A stretch of DNA of 33,364 bases, taken from positions 1-33,364 of the forward strand of contig JACVTC010000388.1 of assembly GCA_016946835.1 (NCBI GenBank). The letters run 5' to 3'. The stretch is from Neocallimastix lanati (nom. inval.). Taxonomy: Eukaryota > Neocallimastigomycota > Neocallimastigomycetes > Neocallimastigales > Neocallimastigaceae. Shown one piece after another: positions 10,909 to 22,000 of the stretch. The notes under the pieces are model-generated. The model made no database searches. It had not been told where the DNA came from and saw nothing but the letters and a program-made list of their open reading frames with translations. Numbering within the stretch: position 1 is the stretch's first letter; each line of letters opens with the position of its first letter. A program made the position numbers and the translations under genes.

Positions 10909-11057
10909 TTATATCTACTCCATATTGTTCTAATATGGGTAGTTTATTTATCACTTGTTGTATATTCATTTTTTTTATTATTATAAATATTTTATTGTTT
11001 ATTTACACATTAGTATTTTTATTATTAATTATTTTCATATTAATTTTGCTTCTGACA

Positions 11058-11076
11058 GCGCCCGGATTCTCCACCA
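11058..11076 (-). promoter_or_regulatory. candidate primer-binding site of the gag element
   Basis: The minus-strand sequence TGGTGGAGAATCCGGGCGC starts with TGG, as expected for pairing with a tRNA CCA end, and is G+C-rich in A/T-rich surroundings. It lies four bases past the candidate LTR end (...TATCA) and 150 bp before the gag ATG. The matching tRNA was not identified from memory, and the last three bases do not fit a normal T-loop, so the pairing would be about 16 nt. Confidence 0.5.
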
Positions 11077-11080
11077 ATTT

Positions 11081-11606
11081 TGATACGTATCTTTTATATT
11101 TAAAGGTGTATCTAAATAATTTTATTTGTTTGGACGTTGTCAGAAGTGAATTATTGACAAAATAATATATTTTAATATTATATAGAATAATATACACACA
11201 ATAATAATATTCACTCTTTAATATTTAGTTTATTTATTTTATTTATTTATTATCATTCATCCATAAAAAATACATCATCAATATAAATATTTGTTAACTA
11301 GTTAAAATATAATTAAATCATTCAATAAAATATAATTAATTACTAAAATCTCTTATGTTATTAATGTAAACTAAATATAAAACTACACTAAACTATACTA
11401 ATAAACATGTGTATAGGTTAAATTATTAATAAAACTAAATTAATATTAAAAAAAAAAAAAAAGAACCATTCTTTAAACTATTATTATTTACTAACTATAT
11501 ATAATATTATTAAATTATTATTAACCAATAAGATTTCACTAACCTAAATTTCACTAAATTATGGTATTTATGGTGGTAGTACCGTATCATTATGAGTTTC
11601 GTTACA
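11081..11606 (-). mobile_element. candidate 5' LTR of a Ty3/gypsy element
   Basis: On the minus strand it begins TGTAACGAAACTC and ends TACGTATCA, giving TG...CA ends, 526 bp, directly upstream of the primer-binding site and gag. The near-end sequence ACGTCCAAACAAATAAA has the look of an LTR 3' region. A 9-bp inverted repeat, CTTCTGACA (11049-11057) and TGTCAGAAG (11138-11146), spans the LTR end and leader. No second LTR copy was found in the window, so the 5' limit rests only on the TGTAACG start. Confidence 0.45.
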
Positions 11607-13149
11607 ATTAGTATATTATTAATATCTTATAATTAAATATTATTATTATTATGTAACTTAACAAAGTATAAAAGAAAGATGTAAAAACCTATCTTTTATG
11701 CTCTTTGTAAGGTTATTGTAAAATTACCTTAATAATAATAGTTTATAGATATTTAATTATTAAATAAAGAGAAATTATTATATAAATAAAAATAATTAAA
11801 TAATTTTAATTATTAAAGTTTATTATAAATAAATTTTTATTAAACTAAACCATTTAAATATTTATTATTATTATTATATATCTATATAGCATATTACTAT
11901 ATAGACATATTGACTTTGTAAAATTTTAATAAAACATATTATTTTATTTAAAATTTAAAACATAAAATATATCAAAATCTTAACAATAATGTCACGAATA
12001 TTAGTGGATTTGAGATTAAAATTCACTATTAGATCAATTGAAATTTAATTTAGTTATTGACAAAAAATTATTTTAATTCCATTTTAATTATAAAAAATAA
12101 ATATTAGAAACATTAAAATAATCAGAAAACAAAGGGATTGGAATTATTTATTAAAGATCATTTAATTTAATTTAATTTAACCCTTAAGGATTTAATAAAA
12201 ATAACTTGAAGAAAAAACAACGACAACTCAACAAATAATGGAAATATGATATTGATTATTCCAGTTAAAATTATATTCATTAGAAAGCTACGGACGAGAA
12301 CTACAACATATATTAAAATCAAACCTTATTGGACAACTAGATGATGAGATATTGGACTTTAAAGATATTTTAAATATCTAAAAAACAATTTAATTATTTA
12401 ATTAAGACCCTAGATTATTAATTAGAAATTTATATTAGATAAAATCTCTTAACATGGAAATTATATTATTAATTTTTTTTTATGAACAAATATTATTAAT
12501 TAAAAATACAGAATTAGTTATTAGTAATAGTCTAATAATATTTTATTTATAGAGTTATTGTATTAAAAGATTCTTATCCATATTATTTTATTATTATATT
12601 TTATATAGTTTATATACATGTAATGAATATATTAAGATTAAAATGTATTATTTAATTATATTGTTAATTATTATTTTAGTTTAGTATAAAAAGGATTTGA
12701 AATTCCATATTTTGAAATTTCCTTGTAAGATTATTAACTAATTAACATTTAACCTTATTAACCAATTAACATAAAGTTAATGAATTAATTATAACAATAA
12801 ATAATTTTTATATTAATCTTAGTAAAATTTATTATTAAAATATATTTTAAATAAAGTTCTACTAAAATATAAATCTTAAAGATTGAATTCTTAATTATAA
12901 AACTCTGTGTGTGTTATTTATTATTTAAATTTAATTAAATTGTTATAATTAATAAAGAAACATCTTGACCTGACCAATTTAACCCAAACTAGGAAAGATT
13001 TAGCTAGAATCTAACCTACCACCCAATAAGATTTTAACTATAATCTTTTTACCTATTTAAATTTTTAAACAATAATCTTACCATGAAAAAATTTTTTAAC
13101 AAATAATAAAATAATTGTAATTATTGATTCTGTTAATAACTCTCTCTCT
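11607..13149. other. decayed transposon-like DNA without a clear gene
   Basis: Two plus-strand spots share a layout: TATAAAAG or TATAAAAAGG (near 11674 and 12685), then an imperfect hairpin, then TTTGTAAGG or CTTGTAAG. They look like LTR promoter starts, but overall similarity is low. Between them an open frame at about 12259-12381 reads SLESYGRELQHILKSN and GQLDDEILDFKDIL, non-low-complexity and coding-like, perhaps a Gag N-terminus. Nothing firm can be assigned. No integrase motif was found here to complete the Pol relic to the right. Confidence 0.35.
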
Positions 13150-16100
13150 TAAAAACGGATTCCAGACGTCTTAGGTTTTGGTTTTACTTGGATACTTCTT
13201 GTGGAATTCAGCAATAAATTTATTACAATGAAGATAAATGGGTAACAGAAGTCAGTTTACCCATTTAAGATGGCGGCTAGTAAGAGGTTCTTTGTTAGCA
13301 AAAAAAAAATACTGACTAGGGACTTATGATCAGTATTATAGGGTCGTTACAAAAGGGCTACCGGTGAGAAAAACACTTTGAACTTCCTTATACAGTGGAA
13401 ACACAGGCTTTCCTTCCAAGTCAGTAACACTGTGTTATTTTCCGAAAAGGGAAAAGGGATCTACTTTCAAAAATAGATTGGAACCTCTATATTATCTTTA
13501 AATTTTAAAGTAAAAACACCACCTAAGCCCTATCCTTGATGAGTCCGTGCGAATAATAAAATGGTTTCTTATAGTCAGGAAGGTGTTAAGATAGGGGCAC
13601 TTAACTAATTTATTTTTTCAGTTCTTCGAAAAGCGACTGTTGCAGTCCTCAGGACCAAATAAAAAGGAACATCTTTCTTTTAAGTCATTGGAACAATGGA
13701 TATGCAACTTGAGCAAAGTTGAAAATAAACTTTCCGTAATAACCAATAGCGCCAAGGGAAGGATTCGCAATTGAGTTTTTGTCTTTAGGAGGAATCCAGC
13801 CAGCCAGTTTATAATAACTTTTGACCTTCTCAGGAATGGGAGAAATAACCTTCGGTAGAAAGAAGGTGACCGAGGAGAGTGACGTGACTTTATTTTTAAA
13901 AAAAAGGTACATTTCTCAATATTTATTTTTAAATTCATTATCATTTAAAAAATTTTTAAGAACTTTACCCAAATTACTAATATGATCTTCTAATGTTTTT
14001 TTTTTGAAAATACAATAATATCATCAATATAAATAAAAACGCAAACACCAATTAAGTCCAAAAAAAAAAAAAATATTCTGTTCATTTCACGTTTAAATGA
14101 AGCCGGAGCATTTCATAATCCAAATGGCATGACTCTGAAGTTATAATTTCCAAACATAGTGGTTAAAGGCTGTTTTTATCTTGATCTTCTTCAGCCATGG
14201 GTATTTGATGATACCCAGAAAACAAAATCAACAGTAGATTAAATATTTGGGGAATTATTGCCAATGTAATTAAAGATATCATCGATTAATGGTAGGGCAT
14301 AAGCATCCTTTAATAGTAACATTATTCAATTTGCAATATTCCACACACAATCGCCATTTGTTTACCATTTTTTTTTTTTTTTTTTTTTTTTGGAACAAGT
14401 ACCACCGGTGAAGACCATGACGAGAAAGAAGGTTCAATAAGGTTTTTTTTTTTTTTTTAATTAATATTATTAATTCTTGTTTTAATACATCTATGTGAAA
14501 GATTTAGGTATTCTATATGATTTTTTTTGTTTTATTGGTTGGGCACCTGGCACTAGTTCGATCCTATGAGGGAGAAATTTCGATTTACCATGATCATCTG
14601 TTTTTATTGCTATAAATATCAAAATTTTTATAAAATAATTCATTCACTATTTTTTTTTTTTTTTGAAATTTTCAGGTATAGTTTGTATAATTTCATCAAT
14701 TATATTTTGTTTAATTGTATCAGAATCATTTGCATCGTTATTTTCGTCATTTACAACAGTTACTGTTATCAATATAGGGTTCTGTTCAATAGGCTCTTCT
14801 TGAGCATGATCTTCTGGATTCGGAATAGGTGAGTCAATATCATAGTATAGATCAGCTAATTCAGTAGAATTATTATTTTTTCATCAATATAAAAATAATT
14901 TTATCTTTTAACTAAATTGATATCAAATCTATTTTTCTTAAAGAGAATCGACAACCTATTAAGAACATCAAAAATTATCATATTTTTCAATAACCCTTGA
15001 AATATTCAACGAACATTTTTACACCTAATGGAAATTTTTTATTCAACTACTTCACTAGCAATAGTGGAATTAGAATATGCTTGTAAAAAAAATTGTTTCC
15101 GAGATGATCCCAATAGCAGGTTTGTTAATTTTTTTATTTTATTTAATGTGGATCTTGTTATAGCATTAAGGCTAGCACAAGAATCCAAAAAAATATTTCA
15201 CATGATTTATTCTCGATAAATCCATTCACTTTAATAATTTTTTTTATTCTTGCTAATTTATTGTCATGACATTAGTAACTGTATTTTTTTTTTTTAGGGG
15301 GTAAGTTTTAAGGCCTTCATAAATTCAGATCGAAATTTAGGGAATAGATCCAAAAGATATGTTAGCTTGGTAATTTACTTCAGTAGAAGCTACTTCTTTA
15401 ACTAAATCTTGAATGCAGTATTCTTCAAAAGTCTTTCATCAAATTTATGTGACGTTCCTTGTTATTTATAGGTAATTCTTGAGAATTGGTTTTCACTTTA
15501 TTATCATTAATTTGTTCCCTAATTTCTTTGTTACGTTCTTGTTTATTTTTCTTTTTAGCATTAATAATATTCTTTTCAGTAATGAAGGAAGGATCTAAAT
15601 ATTCTAATTTTTCTGTGGTGCTATGATTATCTTTAGTGTTATTAACTAATTCACTTTCATTTAGAGAAAAGTTTCACAGTTTTCTTATTTTTATCCTTTG
15701 TTTCACTATAGTTTATATTATTGTTATCTTCTTCTTCTTCTAATTCAGATTCCCTAAGTATTTCAATATCATCTTGTATAGGTATGACACTTTGATTTCT
15801 ATTAATATTATTATAATTATTTTTATTATTACTATTATTAATATTATTAATATTATTATTACTATTATTATTATTACTATCATTATTATTATTAATTTTA
15901 TTATTATTATTAATAATATTATTATTAATATTATTATTATTATTAACATTATTATTATTATTATTAATACTGTTATTATTACTATTATTATTAATATTAT
16001 TATTACTAATAGATAAATTAGTATTACGACTCATTGCTGACGTAATTATAGGGGTAGGTTGATTTTTTAAATTATTTTTTGTATTAATTTTTATCATATG

Positions 16101-16273
16101 GTTTAACTTTATTTAATTTTGGTTTTGATTTCCTTGTAGCTGCCGCCACAATTTCCGTATTATATACATGTGATTGATCTTCTTGATTAGGAAATTTTTT
16201 TTGTAGGTGTCATGTTGTTATAGTTACTATTGTTACTATTGGTTATTAATGAGTTATTTGGTATTGTCGTCAT
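13150..16273 (-). pseudogene. Ty3/gypsy Pol (protease-RT-RNase H), decayed
   Basis: Starts at an ATG (16273) with MTTIPNNSLITN, then an Asn-rich segment encoded by a (TTA)n-type tract (15800-16020). A pre-protease helix region with KFRSEFMKALKL (about 15330-15365) and a protease with LDSCAS (15171-15188) follow. The Cys replaces the usual Gly after Asp-Ser/Thr. Reverse transcriptase motifs follow in order: HRIELVPGA, SSPVVLVPKK, RVMPFG (14119-14136) and YIDD (14020-14031). LGAIGYYGKFIFNFAQVAYP (about 13690-13750) marks the RT-RNase H connection, and RNase H pieces include IIRTDSSRIG, VTDLEG, LYTDHKSLVS and PLTSRHLKWV. Many frame changes and stops are present. The integrase is missing. An active element would use this enzyme to copy its RNA into DNA; this one cannot. 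Confidence 0.85.
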
Positions 16274-16773
16274 AAAATAATTATTATTTAAATTTTTAAA
16301 TATTTTTTTTTTTAGTATTTTATCTAATTTTTATTTTTTCATTAAATTTATACATTATTAACCAATAATATATAAATTTATTATTTAATAATTTTTTGCA
16401 TTTATTTTTTATATTTTAGTTATTTTATTAAATCTTTTTAGTTTTTTTTTTATTATATATACATATACCTATACCTACATATAAATTAACCCTAACCTTC
16501 TTCTCTCATTTTTCTTTTAATTTTGATTCTAAACATAAATATTAAATAAAATATAAAATTATTTGATATTTAAATTTAGCAATTTTTTTCCTTTTTTTTG
16601 ATAATGAATCCAAGATTTTAGAAGGCGATTTTAATCGAATTTCCATTTTTAGATTTATTGGTATGTCTTTTACTTCTTTTTTTTTTAGATTTAATTAATA
16701 TATTTTCAAATTCGGCGATTTAAACATAAAATTTTTTTTTTTTTTAAATAATTTTACTGTCTTTTCCATTTTA

Positions 16774-17040
16774 TTAGAAAATATCTTCCAAAGATACAGC
16801 AGAATCAATATCTTCTTCAAATTTGCTATTTTCAGAAAAGTCATCAGTGCTTCTAAATATTTCGGATAAGTAATTTGAATATTCTACTGAATCTGATAAT
16901 TCTTTATATTTATTATCATAACTAGAATCAGTATCATCAAAATTTCGTATATTACTTTTAATAGTAGTTTTTTTTTTACATTTTCGTTAGTGAAAACAGA
17001 TTCCCTTAATATTTGTTTTTTTATTGCAATTACTCTTACT
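16774..17040 (-). pseudogene. acidic coding relic, unrecognised
   Basis: One minus-strand frame stays open except for one stop: AVSKSNCNKKTNIKG, then RKCKKKTTIKSN, then FDDTDSSYDNKYKELSDSVE and SKFEEDIDSAVSLEDIF before TAA. A basic Cys/Lys part followed by an acidic Ser/Asp part is not random A/T translation. It lies about 500 bp upstream of the Pol relic on the same strand and could be the 3' part of that element's Gag or an independent gene. No family was recognised. Confidence 0.4.
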
Positions 17041-17271
17041 AACCGCTTTTTTTTTTTCTGTTGTTTATTTGATTACTATATTGTACATTGTCTTACTACT
17101 CTATCTTGTAGTTGATTGTTATGTTATGGTTTGGGATAATATTAGAATTTTATTTATTTTATTTTATTTTTTTTTATTTTTATTTTTTTTTTTTTTATTA
17201 AAGTCTACATTTTAATTTTTGAAAAATTTCATCTATTTATACTTTTTGACAAAAATAAATAGGTAAAGCCT

Positions 17272-17395
17272 TTCTACATTTATCATTATATCAGTAAAAA
17301 AAAAAAAAAAAAAAAATAATCTACTATTATTTCTACATTTATCATTATATCAGTAAAAAAAAAAAAAAAATAAAATAATCTACTATTATTAATTA
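17272..17395. repeat. tandem duplication, ~60-bp unit
   Basis: Two copies of CTACATTTATCATTATATCA followed by an A run and AATAATCTACTATTA. The copies differ mainly in A-run length. Confidence 0.9.
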
Positions 17396-17578
17396 TTTCT
17401 TTAATTTTATATTAAATTAAATTAACTAATTCATAAATTAATTATTTAATTTTAATAAATTTTGTTTATATAATTATGTATTATTTTTCATATACTAAAA
17501 CTAAATTAATTAATAAAAACGAAAAAAAATGTTCATCCCCACCACCAAAGGTAAAAAAAATTTTTTTTTTTTTTAAAT

Positions 17579-17657
17579 TAATGGATTTAAATCCGTCAGT
17601 TCTTATTTTTATTTTTATTTATTTTTTTTATTAATGGATTTAAATCCGTCAGTTTCT
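17579..17657. repeat. tandem duplication, 53-bp spacing
   Basis: TTAATGGATTTAAATCCGTC occurs twice, with its ATG at 17581 and 17634. It contains the palindrome GGATTTAAATCC. Confidence 0.9.
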
Positions 17658-17689
17658 ATTTCTATTTTTATTTTTTATTTTATTTTATT

Positions 17690-18065
17690 TTTTATTTTTT
17701 ATTTTTTATTTTTTATTTTTTATTTTTTATTTTTTATTTTTTATTTTTTATTTTTTATTTTTTATTTTTTATTTTTTATTTTTTATTTTATTTTATTTTT
17801 TATTTTTTATTTTTTTATTTTTTATTTTTTTATTTTTTATTTTTTTATTTTATTTTTTATTTTTTATTTTTTATTTTTTATTTTTTATTTTTTATTTTTT
17901 ATTTTTTATTTTTTATTTTTTATTTTTTATTTTTTATTTTTTATTTTTTATTTTTTTATTTTTTATTTTTTATTTTTTATTTTTTATTTTTTTATTTTTT
18001 ATTTTTTATTTTTTTATTTTTTATTTTATTTTATTTTTTATTTTTTATTTTTTATTTTTTTATTT
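17690..18065. repeat. (ATTTTTT)n heptamer satellite
   Basis: Some 50 units of a 7-bp A-plus-six-T word with occasional 5- and 8-base variants. Three units (21 nt) have no stop on the plus strand, which creates a 155-codon Phe/Tyr/Leu/Ile ORF that is not a gene. Confidence 0.95.
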
Positions 18066-18094
18066 TTTTTAATAAAATTAATTTTAAGTGTAAA

Positions 18095-18125
<31 letters not shown>

Positions 18126-18344
18126 AGATGAATATGAAATGACATGTAGAAAAGAATATTATTAAATATATATATATATATAAATTTTTTTTTTTAAAGA
18201 AAAACTTAAATAAAAAAAAATAAACATTTTTAATCTTTTTTTTTATATATATATATTTATATTAATTAATTAATTATTATTCATTAAAATTTTAATAAAA
18301 TTAAGTGACGTGACTTAAAATTAAAAATCTTTAAGCCATACAAC

Positions 18345-18444
18345 AAAATACAAATTTTTGTAATAAAAAAATTTCGAAATGCAACACTCCCCATCGAAAA
18401 TTTGTATTTTAAAAATTGGCGAAATGCGACCACATTCCAATTTT
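18345..18444. repeat. twin hairpins with a shared loop motif
   Basis: Hairpin 1 has 14-bp perfect arms, AAAATACAAATTTT (18345-18358) and AAAATTTGTATTTT (18397-18410). Hairpin 2 has 8-bp arms, AAAATTGG (18412-18419) and CCAATTTT (18437-18444), one base after hairpin 1. Both loops contain CGAAATGC followed by a related C/A-rich stretch (AACACTCCCCAT and GACCACATTCCAAT). TTTTCCAA then repeats. It could be the terminal part of a DNA transposon/MITE or a protein-binding site. Confidence 0.7.
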
Positions 18445-18585
18445 CCAATTTTCCAATTTATATATCATATGATAATTAAATCAGATGATTAATTAATTTA
18501 TTTTTATGTAATTATTAATAAAATAATTAAAGTTTTTATTTTCATTCTATATCAATAATAAATAATTAATATTATATATATAGTC

Positions 18586-18590
18586 AATGT
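18586..18590. repeat. target-site duplication (left), AATGT
   Basis: The five bases before the 5' LTR, repeated exactly at 24948-24952 after the 3' LTR. Five bp is the usual size for Ty1/copia integrase. Confidence 0.95.
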
Positions 18591-18910
18591 TGTTGACTGC
18601 ACTCATAATTTAACTATATATTTAATTTATTTATTTATAGTATTTATTTTTATTTATGTGTATTTATTTATTTATATTTAATGATTACTTAAATGTATTA
18701 TGATCTATCGTCTTGTATAAATCTATGTTAATTATCTTTTAATATTTATTTAATTAATTTTTAATTTATTTTATGTTATGGAAAACGCATGTTGTAACAT
18801 GTGACTTTATTACTTATTTAAAGCCGAAAGATAGATCATACACTTATTTCCCTTGTATACCATATTCCATAAGGAATATTATTATAGATCTAAATTTAAT
18901 AAAGCTAACA
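18591..18910 (+). repeat. 5' LTR of the copia element
   Basis: Starts TGTTGACTGC, ends AAAGCTAACA. Internal structure: inverted repeat TATGATCTATC (18699-18709) and GATAGATCATA (18830-18840) enclosing the palindrome CATGTTGTAACATG (18788-18801), then ATTCCATAAGGAAT, then AATAAA just before the end, a likely poly(A) signal. Confidence 0.97.
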
Positions 18911-18924
18911 GATTAAGAGTCTCA
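18911..18924 (+). promoter_or_regulatory. primer-binding site matching the anticodon arm of tRNA-Lys(CUU)
   Basis: GATTAAGAGTCTCA begins at the first base after the LTR. Its complement, TGAGACTCTTAATC, is the anticodon stem-loop of eukaryotic tRNA-Lys with anticodon CTT, ending about position 40. There is no TGG that would pair with a tRNA CCA end. This fits half-tRNA priming, known for Drosophila copia and yeast Ty5, which use a tRNA-iMet fragment cut in the anticodon arm. The Lys identity rests on my memory of conserved tRNA sequences. Confidence 0.65.
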
Positions 18925-18985
18925 GTTGACTCATATTATTTATTATTAAAAGTACTTAATTAATTCGCTTCACCGCTCCGAAATC

Positions 18986-19040
18986 ATGCAAGACTTTAAC
19001 TTAGCTAAGGACCAACGCCTCCGTGGAAAATCCAACTTTA
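18986..19040 (+). pseudogene. Gag N-terminal codons, out of frame with the rest
   Basis: The first good ATG after the primer-binding site opens MQDFNLAKDQRLRGKSNF, then the frame leaves gag. The downstream frame is open from 19009 and carries YEWKFLIDNAAKRQGIKEF just before its first Met (19096). A Y-x-W-K motif of this kind is usual near a copia Gag N-terminus. The junction is in a TTT run at 19037-19039, consistent with loss of one T. The true gag start is therefore probably 18986. Confidence 0.65.
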
Positions 19041-19095
19041 TGAGTGGAAATTCCTTATTGACAATGCCGCTAAACGTCAAGGTATTAAGGAATTC

Positions 19096-22000
19096 ATGGA
19101 AGTCGACGTCGTTGGAAAACTTAATGATGTAGGTTTTGATTACAACCCCAATGTCAACGATGTTATCAACAAGGTAATTACTAAATTAATTACCGAAATG
19201 TTGCCGCAAGCTCCTGCCGCACCTATTCGAAACAATAATGCTGAGGTTAATCGAAACAATGTTGATATCAATACTCAGCTAACTAATTTTTTTGGTAATC
19301 CTCTTAATCATATCAGATTAGTTGAGGAAGCAGAAAGGATCGATGCTGACATGATACTCATGATCAGTAAGAATGTCGATGATTCTGTTTTAAGAGAAAT
19401 CAGCAGACTTAATAATGGTTTCCGTATAATGGAAAGACTCAAATCAAAATATGGAAATTCAAATGCTGATATGGAATACTGGCTTAAAAGATTAAGAAGT
19501 ATTAAAGCCAGAGATAGAAATCAAATCATCGAAAAGCTAGAACTTATGAAAGAAACTTTCGATGATATGGAAGAACAACATGTGGAGATCACTGATAAGG
19601 AAAAATTAAAATATCTCTATAACGTACTACCGGATGATTATAAAAATATCATTCAAATTAATTTGAATAGTGACCCTAATGTATATATTAATAATCTCAA
19701 AAGTTTTATTTATGCAAAATCTTACCTAGAAAATTGGGAAGATAACAAAACCATTGAAAAAGATGATCCAATGGATCTAGATTTTATCAGTAGAGGAAGA
19801 AGAACTAGTAATTCCTCAAAGAAAAATGAACACAACAACCATAATAACAAAAGCTCTAACTCTAAGAAAAGAGGAAAGCAAAATGGTAACCAATATAACA
19901 ATAATAATAAAGATAATAGTAACAAAGACAATAATAATAAATCATATTGTCACATTTGTGAAGTTAAAGGACACTCTACCAGAAACTGCATATATAATAT
20001 GAAGACGAAGTCAAATCATAATAAAGGGAGGCAAGAAAAGCTTCAAGTAAAGACCACATTAAATGATCATCCAAAGAAGTCTTTACATTTAATAAGTAAA
20101 ATTTCTGATCCAGACAGTGCCAGTAGTTATGACGATAATTTTGATTTTGAAGACGCAAGGGCACTGATAGAAAAACAAGAAGAAATAAACATTGACAATA
20201 AGGTTAAATTTTCTGGATTAATTGAATACGTGAATGATAGTTTTATTATTCCAAAGGAGATAACAATTCCTAATAAAAAAGAGGAATTGTATGTAAACAA
20301 CATCAATTATTATGAAGAAAATGATAAGACTAGTGAATGGTTATATGATACTGGTGCTGGAGAACATATAACTAATGATTTTAATTTGCTAAATAATTTT
20401 ATTCACTGCAAAATAAAGTTAAGATGTGCCAATGGGACAATGTGTAGCTTCGAAGGATATGGTACTTACGAATGTTACATTAATGGAATATATGTACGAC
20501 TAGACAAGGTATTATATTCAAAATCTGCAACTAAAAATCTTATTAGTGGAATAGAACTGGCCAAAATAGGATATAGAGTCATTATTGACACTGATGATTA
20601 TACACGTGGTAGATTTAACTTATGGGGTCCAAATAATGTATATATAGGAACTTATTATTCTACAAATGATAATCAATTCTTAGTAAATACTTACAAGATT
20701 AATAAAAACTTTGAAGAAAAGGATAAAAATATTATGGCTTTAAACGAAGTTGATGAAAAAAGCCTTGAAATTTGGCATAGAAGACTAGGTCATTATTACC
20801 TAGAAAACATAAACAAATATCTAAGTTTACACCAAATAAAAACTTCTAAATGCATAGAATGTAAAGTAGCTAAAATGTCAAGGAAATCACACGGAGGAAA
20901 AACACCAAAAGCTACGAAAATATTAGAAATAATACATTCAGACATTTCAGGTTCATACAATTCATCTATCAATAATAAAAAATACTTTATTACATTCATG
21001 GATGAATTCTCAAGAAAAGTATGGATATATACTTTAAAATCTAAAGCCGAAGCTCCCGAATTAATTGTGGAATTCTTCAAGTACTTAAATAACCAATTTG
21101 AAGAATATAATATTAAAATATTTAAATCAGATGGAGGAAAGGAATTTAAAAATAAAACAGTTAATAAATACTGTAAAGAAAATGGAATAGAAAAAACCTA
21201 TTCTCCCCCAGGTTGTCCTGAAGTTAATGGAAAAGCTGAAAGAATAAACAGAACTCTTAGAAATTCAGCTAAAACTCTTCTATATTGGGCAGAATTATCA
21301 GAAAACTTTTGGAATTTCGCCATAAAACAGGCATGCTACATATATAACTTAATTCCCCATTCAGGAAATAAATTTTTAATACCCAATGAAGTATTTTACA
21401 ACAAAAAGGTAGAGTTAAAACATTTAAAAACCTTTGGTTGTGTGTGTTATTACAGGGATGATACACAACACAAATCAAAATTTTTACCAAATGCTAAGAA
21501 GGGCGTATTCTTGGGATTTGATGATAAAAAATATTCATATATTATCATGGATATTGAAAATAATAAAATACATTATACTAACGATGTAGAATTCGTTGAA
21601 GAAGAGCCTAGTAAACACAAATACGAAACAAGCAATTATAAAGACTCTTACTTCTCATTTATGAAAGACAACAATAGAAAAGATATGAATCCAGAAGATA
21701 ATATTATAAATGAAGATAATAATATAAATGAAGATAATAATATGAACAATGAAAATAATTTTAATGGAAGAAACATCTTAAATGAAGAAAACAGTTTAAA
21801 TGAAAATATTAATAATGAAAGGACTACTAATACAGAACATAAAAGTAATTACATTAAAAATAAGCATGTCAATAATATATCGTTAAATGAAGAAAATCAA
21901 GAATTTGATAATAAAGATATAAACCAGAAAAATAACCATAATTTAAATAAAGATGTTGAAATTAATTCTAAAATTAATCCTGAAATTAAAAATAAAAATA

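Larger units (their letters stand above)
17041..18344. other. low-complexity intergenic DNA
   Basis: Consists of T-rich runs, two small tandem duplications and the heptamer satellite listed separately, with A runs near 18101-18124 and (AT)n tracts near 18167-18182 and 18245-18255. No gene was seen; the long plus-strand ORF here is translated satellite. Confidence 0.8.

Noticed and set aside
10935-11197. ORFs on both strands over the gag element leader
   Set aside because: They cross the candidate primer-binding site and LTR end and show no domain.
13330-13350. TGTAACGACCC on the minus strand as an LTR start
   Set aside because: It lies inside the RNase H reading (FVTTLYTDHKSLV region with a frame break), so it is coding sequence, not an LTR end.
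13529-13600. Hammerhead-ribozyme-like text on the plus strand (TTGATGAGTCCGTG...CGAA, then AGTC, closed by CCCTATC/GATAGGG)
   Set aside because: The conserved C of CUGAUGA is U, stem II lacks its 3' arm, and the same bases on the minus strand encode the RNase H motif IIRTDSSRIG of the gypsy relic, which explains them fully.
17690-18065. Heptamer array as telomere repeat
   Set aside because: Seven-base period resembles some telomeres, but there is no G in the unit and it is internal to the window.
17634-18101. 155-codon plus-strand ORF
   Set aside because: Pure translation of the (ATTTTTT)n satellite; no non-repetitive core.
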